The notes beneath the pieces are model-generated. The model was given only the letters and a program-made list of their open reading frames with translations, did no database searches and had not been told where the DNA came from. Made by a program: the position numbers and the translations under genes. A DNA stretch of 10,496 bases from JBBQER01 sp038320885 (lineage in GTDB: Bacteria > Actinomycetota > Acidimicrobiia > IMCC26256 > PALSA-610), in assembly GCA_038320885.1 (NCBI GenBank), contig JBBQER010000117.1:1-10496 (forward strand), in the 5' to 3' direction. This document shows positions 6,525 to 10,496 of the stretch, one piece after another. Each line of letters opens with the position of its first letter. Within the stretch, counting starts at the first letter, position 1.

Positions 6525-7121
6525 TCAATCGTGGAACTTCTCGCCGCGCTCGAACATCTCGATGATCGCGTCGATGCGCTTGGTTCGCGTCTCGGGTGTC
6601 TTTGCGTTCTGGATCCGGTACGCGACGGGATACGTGTTGCGCTTGTCGAGCGTGCGGAAGAACGCCTCCGCCTGCTTGTGCTCGGCGAGCGCGGCCAGGA
6701 AGTCGTCGGGAACCGTCGCGGTGCTCGGCGGATCGTACGCACGATCCCACCGCCCGTCGCGTTTTGCAGCCTCGACCTCCGCGAGGCCCGCGGGCCGCAT
6801 TCGTCCGGCGGCAACGAGACGCTCGACGCGGCCGGTGTTGAGCTTCGACCAGACGCTGCGAGCGCGCCGAGGCGTGAACCGCTGCACCTTCGACTCGTCG
6901 TCGTACGACTTGCCCTGCCCGTCGATCCAGCCGAAGCACAAGGCGACGTCGACCGCGTCGGAATGCGAAGGTGACTTCCGGGCCGACGACTTCTTGAATA
7001 TTCGCAGCCAGACGCCCTCCGGCGTGTCTTCGTGGTGCTGCAGGAGCCAGTCCTCCCAGAGCGTCACGGAGGCGACCGTCAGCACCTTCGGCGCCTTGCC
7101 CGGCTTCGTCGGTTTGGTCAT
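6525..7121 (-). CDS. YdeI/OmpD-associated family protein
   Basis: This 198-residue protein has the pattern of the YdeI/OmpD-associated (OmdA, bacteriocin-protection) family. WEDWLLQHH and EGVWLRIFKK come near residues 22-44, then the signature ALCFGWIDGQ (60-69), RFTPRRARSVWSKLN (81-95), GRMRPAGLAEVEAAKRDGRW, and a C-terminal helical part with RNTYPVAYRIQNAKTPETR. The molecular role of the family is poorly defined; links to stress and bacteriocin or peptide resistance come from enteric relatives and may not carry over. The frame is open to 7223, but ATG 7121 (MTKPTKPGK) avoids overlap with the divergent gene and leaves a normal-length protein. A weak GGGGTGAG lies upstream, and TATCCT (minus strand, 7142-7147) is a possible -10. 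It is the first gene of a likely minus-strand pair with the TIGR03086 gene. Confidence 0.9.
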   Translation of the reverse strand: MTKPTKPGKAPKVLTVASVTLWEDWLLQHHEDTPEGVWLRIFKKSSARKSPSHSDAVDVALCFGWIDGQGKSYDDESKVQRFTPRRARSVWSKLNTGRVERLVAAGRMRPAGLAEVEAAKRDGRWDRAYDPPSTATVPDDFLAALAEHKQAEAFFRTLDKRNTYPVAYRIQNAKTPETRTKRIDAIIEMFERGEKFHD

Positions 7122-7152
7122 CCGTGTCTCACCCCTGCGGCAGGATATTCGT

Positions 7153-7617
7153 GTGGCGACCTGGACCGACTTCGAAGGCGCGGCACCGGAGCTGGCCGCG
7201 TTCGGCGACCAAATGCTCGACAAGTTCGACGGGCTTTCCTACATCGGTACCGTGCGCACGGGAGACGGTGCACCGAGAGTCCACCCCGTTTGTGTGTGGC
7301 GGGCCCGCGGCCGGCTGTTCCTGTCGGTCGGTGGAACCTCACCCAAGCAGCACGACCTGCGAGCCGACGGGCGCTATGTGCTCCACGCGCTTCCGGGAAA
7401 GGACGACGGCGAGTTTCGGTTGCGAGGTCGAGCGCGGGAGGTGACCGATCCGCCGACGACCGCGTGGGTCCGCGATGCCGGCCGGGCGACGGGAATGAAC
7501 TTCTCCGACGACGAGCTCCTGTTCGAGCTCGACATCGACGAGGCGCATACCGCAGTCTGGGTGAACGTCGGCCAACCAGGAACGTACGCGACGCGACGAA
7601 GCTGGAAATCCGCCTGA
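7153..7617 (+). CDS. Pyridoxamine 5'-phosphate oxidase family protein (PPOX-class)
   Basis: This 154-residue split-barrel flavin-binding-type protein matches the PPOX family. FDGLSYIGTVRTGDGAPRVHPV (25-46) forms the first strands, then FLSVGGTSPKQHDLRADGRYVLHAL and FRLRGRAREV. Such proteins bind FMN or F420 and reduce small substrates, or act as flavin/haem-binding detoxification proteins; the cofactor cannot be told from motifs alone. The start is GTG 7153, with AGGA at 7142-7145 seven bases before it. The start is 31 bp from that of the divergent YdeI-like gene, so their promoters must be interlocked. The C-terminus GQPGTYATRRSW is typical of this subgroup. It is followed after 21 bp by the PAP2 gene on the same strand. 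Confidence 0.88.
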   Translation: MATWTDFEGAAPELAAFGDQMLDKFDGLSYIGTVRTGDGAPRVHPVCVWRARGRLFLSVGGTSPKQHDLRADGRYVLHALPGKDDGEFRLRGRAREVTDPPTTAWVRDAGRATGMNFSDDELLFELDIDEAHTAVWVNVGQPGTYATRRSWKSA

Positions 7618-7623
7618 CCTCTG

Positions 7624-7629
7624 TACGCT
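7624..7629 (+). promoter_or_regulatory. Candidate -10 element before the PAP2 gene
   Basis: TACGCT (TAnnnT) ends nine bases before the ATG at 7639, which has no Shine-Dalgarno sequence. It may give a leaderless message separate from the PPOX gene. No clear -35 is seen. Confidence 0.3.
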
Positions 7630-7638
7630 GCGCTCGTC

Positions 7639-8499
7639 ATGTGGCTGCCCTGGAAAGCGGCGTTGTCGCTCGCGATCGCGCTCGCCATCGTGCCGTTCCT
7701 GGTCGTCGTCGGCATCTTCGCCAAGCCGACGAACCGGGTTGTGCAATACGGGTTGAGCTTCGCCCGGGAGACCGCGGTCGTGCTCGGCCTGTACGCACTG
7801 TGGCAGTTCGCGGGAACGCTGGCACTGCTGCAGGTCGACGGTGCCGTCGCCCGCGGGCGTTGGATCTACGACCTCTCCCACGACCTGCATCTGCCGAGCG
7901 AGCTGACCGTGCAACACGCGGTGCTCCACTCGTCGTTGCTCGTCCAGGCGCTCAACATCTTCTACGCGACCATGCACTTCCCCGGCATGATCGCCTTCCT
8001 CATCTGGACCTTCGTCCGTTACCGCGATCGTTACCCGCAGGTGCGCAACACGATGGTGCTGGTGACGGGCTCGTCGCTCGCGATCCAGCTCATCCCGACC
8101 GCGCCACCCCGCCTGACTCCCGGCCTCGGATTCGTCGACACCCCGGCGCTCTTCCATCAGTCGGTCTACGCGCCGGTCGGGTCACCAGGGCCCGACCAAC
8201 TCTCGGCCATGCCGTCGGTGCACGTCGCGTGGGCGGTCCTGGTGGCGCTCGGGGTGATCCTGATCTCGACCAGCCGCCGGCGCTGGTGGATCGTCGCCCA
8301 CCCCTTCGTGACGGTGCTCGCCGTCGTGGCCACCGGGAACCACTGGTGGTTCGACGGCATCGTCGCGGTCTGGCTCATCGGGCTGGCGATCGTCGTCGAG
8401 CGGTCATTGCATGTCGTGTTTCTGACGGTTCGGTCGCGATCAGGTCGTTCCGCGCGGCGCGTATCACGAGAAGTCGCGCACCAACCGTCGGCGACGTGA
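7639..8499 (+). CDS. PAP2-superfamily (Aur1/Ipt1-like) membrane phosphatase/transferase
   Basis: This 286-residue polytopic membrane protein has about six hydrophobic segments (near residues 8-28, 45-64, 107-127, 138-155, 195-232 as a pair, and 238-256). It carries the phosphatase motifs of the PAP2_3 / inositolphosphotransferase-like group: PTAPPR (153-158) with GLGFVDT (162-168), then SAMPSVHVAWA with H195, then ATGNHWWFDG with H235 and D239. Such enzymes transfer or remove phosphate or phospho-head groups from lipids at the outer membrane face. Whether this one is a phosphatase or a transferase cannot be told. The C-terminal 25 residues are Arg/Ser-rich and probably cytoplasmic. The ATG at 7639 starts just before TM1. 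Its stop codon (8497-8499) lies inside the first box of the operator array of the next operon. Confidence 0.88.
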   Translation: MWLPWKAALSLAIALAIVPFLVVVGIFAKPTNRVVQYGLSFARETAVVLGLYALWQFAGTLALLQVDGAVARGRWIYDLSHDLHLPSELTVQHAVLHSSLLVQALNIFYATMHFPGMIAFLIWTFVRYRDRYPQVRNTMVLVTGSSLAIQLIPTAPPRLTPGLGFVDTPALFHQSVYAPVGSPGPDQLSAMPSVHVAWAVLVALGVILISTSRRRWWIVAHPFVTVLAVVATGNHWWFDGIVAVWLIGLAIVVERSLHVVFLTVRSRSGRSARRVSREVAHQPSAT

Positions 8500-8544
8500 C
8501 CGATCTGTGATCTATCCGTGACAAATCTGTCACCTCCGCGTACA
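8496..8544 (+). promoter_or_regulatory. GlnR-like operator array: five boxes in exact 11-bp register
   Basis: Pentamers GTGAC (8496), GTGAT (8507), GTGAC (8518), GTCAC (8529) and GTACA (8540) are each separated by exactly six bases. The first three spacers (CGATCT, CTATCC, AAATCT) also resemble each other, so this is an imperfect 11-bp tandem repeat with one unit per helical turn. GlnR of Streptomyces and mycobacteria binds GTnAC-type boxes at six-base spacing (AC-n9-AC) before amt and glutamine synthetase genes. The position upstream of amt-glnK makes a GlnR-type nitrogen regulator the best guess. The array lacks the GAAAC b-boxes of classical sites, so a different regulator remains possible. 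Confidence 0.6.
8518..8533. repeat. Perfect 16-bp inverted repeat in the amt promoter
   Basis: GTGACAAATCTGTCAC has perfect six-base arms (GTGACA/TGTCAC) around AATC. It is formed by the third and fourth boxes of the 11-bp array. No T-run follows, so it is not an intrinsic terminator of the PAP2 gene; a dimeric regulator site fits better. Confidence 0.55.
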
Positions 8545-8546
8545 TT
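8518..8546 (+). promoter_or_regulatory. Candidate sigma-70-type promoter of amt-glnK
   Basis: GTGACA (8518-8523, five of six matches to TTGACA) and TACATT (8541-8546, four of six to TATAAT, fits TAnnnT) are separated by 17 bp. Transcription would begin near 8553 and give a leader of about 40 bases before the TTG start. The -35 lies within the inverted repeat and two boxes lie upstream of it, so a bound regulator could contact RNA polymerase or block it. Confidence 0.5.
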
Positions 8547-8580
8547 CCCCGCCGGGCTCGCACCGAACGGGCCACGACCC

Positions 8581-8587
8581 GAGGGGG
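8581..8587 (+). promoter_or_regulatory. Ribosome binding site deciding the TTG start of amt
   Basis: GAGGGGG lies six bases before TTG 8594. There is no suitable ATG or GTG near it in frame, so the rare TTG start is well supported. Confidence 0.65.
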
Positions 8588-8593
8588 CACACC

Positions 8594-10207
8594 TTGTCGC
8601 GAGGCAAGAAGTTCGTCGCGCTGAGCCTGATGACGTTCATCGTCCTGATCGTCCTCGGTGCCCGATGGGGCCATCACGGTCCCGCGGACCCGACGGGCCC
8701 GCCGTTCAAGGGACTCGGCAACTTCAACAAGACCACGACCGACGTGCCCCTTTCCCAGAAGGGCATCAACGACCTCGCATCGCAAGACGGCCATCTCGGC
8801 GTCTCGGTCAACATCACGTGGATGCTCATGTGCGGCTTCCTGGTGTTGTTCATGCAGGTCGGCTTCGCATTCCTCGTGACCGGTCTCACGCGCGCCAAAA
8901 ACGCGTCGCACATGATGATGATGAACGTCGCGGCGTTCGCGGTGGCGCTGCTCGCGTACTACGCGGTCGGCTTCGCCTTCCAGTTCGGGGGCATCGGACC
9001 GCTGGCCAACATCGGCGGGACAACGCCGCTGAACGGCATCTTCGGCCATGGCAGCGCGGGACTGATCGGCTTGCGCGGCTTCGGTCTCCAGAGCGGCGGT
9101 ACGTACGACGTCGGCGTCATCGCCCTGTTCCTGTTCCAGGTCGTTTTCATGGAGACCGCCGGATACATCATCATCGGCGCGATCGCCGAGCGGATCTCGT
9201 TCGCCGGTTTCCTCCTGGCCGAAGTCGCGATGGGCGCGCTCATCTACCCGATCTATGGCAACTGGGTGTGGGGCGGCGGGTGGATGGCCCATCTCGGGAC
9301 GTCGCTGCACCTCGGACACGGGGCAGTCGACTTCGCCGGTTCCGGCGTCGTGCACGGAACGGGCGGGTGGGCGGCACTCGCGCTCGCGATGATCCTCGGG
9401 CCGCGCATCGGCAAATACAACGCCGACGGCAGCACCAACGCGATACCGGGCCACAACATCCCCTACGTCGTGATCGGCACCCTCGTGCTGATCTTCGGGT
9501 GGATGGGGTTCAACCCGGGCTCGACCCTCGGCTCCACCGACCTCCGCATCGGCATCGTCGCGGTCAACACGCTCCTCGCGGCCTGCGCCGGCTTCGTCAT
9601 GGCGATGATCACCACCGACGTCAAGTACGGGAAGCCCGACATCTCGATGTCGTGCAACGGCATGCTCGCGGGTCTCGTCGCGATCACCGCCGGTTGTGCA
9701 TTCGTGGCACCGTGGGCGGCGGTCATCATCGGCGCGGTCGCCGGTGTGCTCGTCGTGTACAGCGTCGAGTTCTGGGATCGGCGGCACATCGACGATCCGT
9801 GCGGAGCGATCTCGGTGCACGGTGTGAACGGCGCGTGGGGTGTGATCGCCGTCGGCTTGTTCGCGGACGGGACGTACGGCACCGGTTGGAACGGCATCGG
9901 CGCGACCGCACACCATGGGGTGCAAGGGCTGTTCTACGGTGACGGCGGCCAGCTCGTCGCGCAGATCTTCCACGTCGTGGTCGGCTTCATCTGGGCGTGG
10001 GGGATCACCTGGATCATCTTCTCGATTGCGAAGCGGTGGGTTACCCTCCGCGTCTCGCCGGAGGTCGAGATCGAAGGCCTCGACGTTCCGGAGTTCGGTG
10101 CCCTGGCGTATCCCGACTTCGTGCTCAGCATGACCTCAGGCGGCCACACCACTCACACGCCGTCGTCGAATGAACCCACTGGTTCCGGATCCGGGAGGCC
10201 CGAGTGA
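8594..10207 (+). CDS. amt: Ammonium transporter (Amt/Mep/Rh family)
   Basis: This 537-residue ammonium channel conducts ammonium into the cell through a trimeric membrane pore. The N-terminus (residues 2-22) resembles a signal peptide or extra TM, followed by about 45 polar residues before the first channel helix (NITWMLMCGFLVLFMQ). Core motifs include YGNWVWGGGW, DFAGSGVVHG with D246 and pore His254, and ISVHGVNGAWG with pore His409, the twin-His pair. The cytoplasmic tail carries the conserved EGLDVPEFGALAYPD, the element that couples the channel to P-II. It is longer than E. coli AmtB (428 mature-plus-signal) through the N-terminal stretch, an external loop near 130-175 and a Ser/Thr/Gly-rich end. 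The start is TTG with a strong SD. Its stop overlaps the P-II start by 4 bp, and nitrogen control through the upstream 11-bp boxes is likely. Confidence 0.96.
   Translation: MSRGKKFVALSLMTFIVLIVLGARWGHHGPADPTGPPFKGLGNFNKTTTDVPLSQKGINDLASQDGHLGVSVNITWMLMCGFLVLFMQVGFAFLVTGLTRAKNASHMMMMNVAAFAVALLAYYAVGFAFQFGGIGPLANIGGTTPLNGIFGHGSAGLIGLRGFGLQSGGTYDVGVIALFLFQVVFMETAGYIIIGAIAERISFAGFLLAEVAMGALIYPIYGNWVWGGGWMAHLGTSLHLGHGAVDFAGSGVVHGTGGWAALALAMILGPRIGKYNADGSTNAIPGHNIPYVVIGTLVLIFGWMGFNPGSTLGSTDLRIGIVAVNTLLAACAGFVMAMITTDVKYGKPDISMSCNGMLAGLVAITAGCAFVAPWAAVIIGAVAGVLVVYSVEFWDRRHIDDPCGAISVHGVNGAWGVIAVGLFADGTYGTGWNGIGATAHHGVQGLFYGDGGQLVAQIFHVVVGFIWAWGITWIIFSIAKRWVTLRVSPEVEIEGLDVPEFGALAYPDFVLSMTSGGHTTHTPSSNEPTGSGSGRPE
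10193..10198 (+). promoter_or_regulatory. Ribosome binding site of glnK inside the end of amt
   Basis: GGGAGG lies five bases before GTG 10204, inside the last codons of amt. With the GTGA stop-start overlap it suggests coupled translation of channel and sensor. Confidence 0.65.
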
Positions 10208-10496
10208 GACTCGTGACCGCGCTCGTCAAGCCGTTCAAGCTCGACGAGATCAAAGACGCGCTGTCGAAGCTCGGCCTGGCCGGGATGACGATCACCGAGG
10301 CGAAGGGATTCGGCCGCCAACGCGGGCACACCGAGGTGTACCGCGGTGCCGAGTACACGGTGGAGTTCGTTCCCAAGGTGCGCATCGAGGTGCTCGCCGA
10401 CGACGACGACGCCCGGCGCGTCGCCGACACGATCGTCGAAGCGGCGCGTACGGGTCAGATCGGCGACGGTAAAGTCTGGATCTCCCCCGTCGACAC
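10204..10496 (+). CDS. glnK: P-II family nitrogen regulator (GlnK/GlnB), cut by the window end
   Basis: The first 97 residues of a P-II protein (usual length about 112) are present. P-II is a trimeric cytoplasmic sensor that binds ATP/ADP and 2-oxoglutarate and, when nitrogen is plentiful, plugs the Amt channel. The numbering matches E. coli P-II exactly: K9-P10-F11-K12, T-loop residues 37-55 with Q39 and the modification site Y51 (VYRGAEYTVEF), K58, and the B-loop TGQIGDGKVW (83-92) with K90. In actinobacteria Tyr51 is typically adenylylated by GlnD. It starts at GTG 10204, overlapping the amt stop as GTGA, and is in an operon with amt, which favours the name glnK over glnB. The C-loop and end lie outside the window. 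Confidence 0.96.
   Translation, partial: MRLVTALVKPFKLDEIKDALSKLGLAGMTITEAKGFGRQRGHTEVYRGAEYTVEFVPKVRIEVLADDDDARRVADTIVEAARTGQIGDGKVWISPVD

Noticed and set aside
7032..8510. 492-codon plus-strand open frame across the PPOX and PAP2 genes
   Set aside because: It is Arg/Ala-rich without domains and out of frame with two well-supported proteins; a GC-bias shadow.
8518..8533. Inverted repeat as an intrinsic terminator of the PAP2 gene
   Set aside because: The arms are only six bases and not GC-rich, no T-run follows, and the repeat overlaps the amt -35 and the 11-bp box array.
8518..9942. 474-codon plus-strand open frame overlapping amt
   Set aside because: Arg/His-rich shadow frame of amt with no family signal.
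8375..9973. Long antisense open frame (532 codons, minus strand) across amt
   Set aside because: It mirrors the amt codons, is rich in Asp/Arg/His/Glu with no recognisable domain, and arises from third-position GC bias. The amt reading has unmistakable family motifs.
10170..10472. 100-codon plus-strand open frame over the amt end and glnK
   Set aside because: It is out of frame with P-II, whose signature residues align exactly with the known family numbering.

Overview
The window is GC-rich, close-packed bacterial DNA that most likely comes from an uncultured or little-studied actinobacterium (Actinomycetota). The signs are strong G/C preference at third codon positions, frequent GTG/TTG starts, a TIGR03086/mycothiol-type DinB-fold protein, a PPOX-class flavin/F420-type protein, and a nitrogen operon headed by GlnR-like 11-bp spaced boxes. 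I cannot place it more precisely from the sequence. I recognise no tRNA, rRNA, CRISPR array, insertion sequence or prophage gene. No gene-free stretch exceeds about 100 bases.

Left part (1-2940): the Pro/Glu-rich tail of an unknown gene, then a patatin-like lipid acyl hydrolase. It converges on a short-chain dehydrogenase/reductase (SDR), and the two genes share one CTAG that supplies both stop codons. Upstream of the SDR on the minus strand is a four-TM membrane protein built from two similar halves. Its reading frame runs 122 bp into the SDR gene without a stop.

Middle (2993-7617): a PEP mutase/isocitrate lyase-family enzyme without the lyase Cys motif, a minus-strand alpha/beta hydrolase, and a divergent amidohydrolase (ACMSD-like TIM barrel). 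These are followed by a minus-strand pair (YdeI/OmpD-associated protein, then TIGR03086 DinB-fold protein) and a divergent PPOX-type protein. These look like ordinary accessory metabolism and detoxification genes arranged as convergent and divergent pairs with almost no spacer. Several starts lack a Shine-Dalgarno sequence and instead have a TAnnnT hexamer 6-9 bp upstream, as expected for leaderless transcripts.

Right part (7639-10496): a PAP2-superfamily (Aur1-like) membrane phosphatase/transferase, then the nitrogen-sensing operon amt-glnK. The ammonium channel (TTG start, strong SD) overlaps the P-II gene by 4 bp, and P-II is cut by the window end after 97 of about 112 residues. P-II would plug the channel and relay nitrogen status. 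The amt upstream region has the most striking non-coding signal here: five GT-starting pentamers in exact 11-bp register (8496-8544), overlapping a plausible -35/-10 promoter and containing a perfect 16-bp inverted repeat. I read this as a helically phased GlnR-like operator that would tie operon expression to nitrogen supply.

I found no clear new defence or mobile system. The points most worth a second look are the 11-bp operator array, the internally duplicated membrane protein with its run-on frame, and the leaderless-start pattern.
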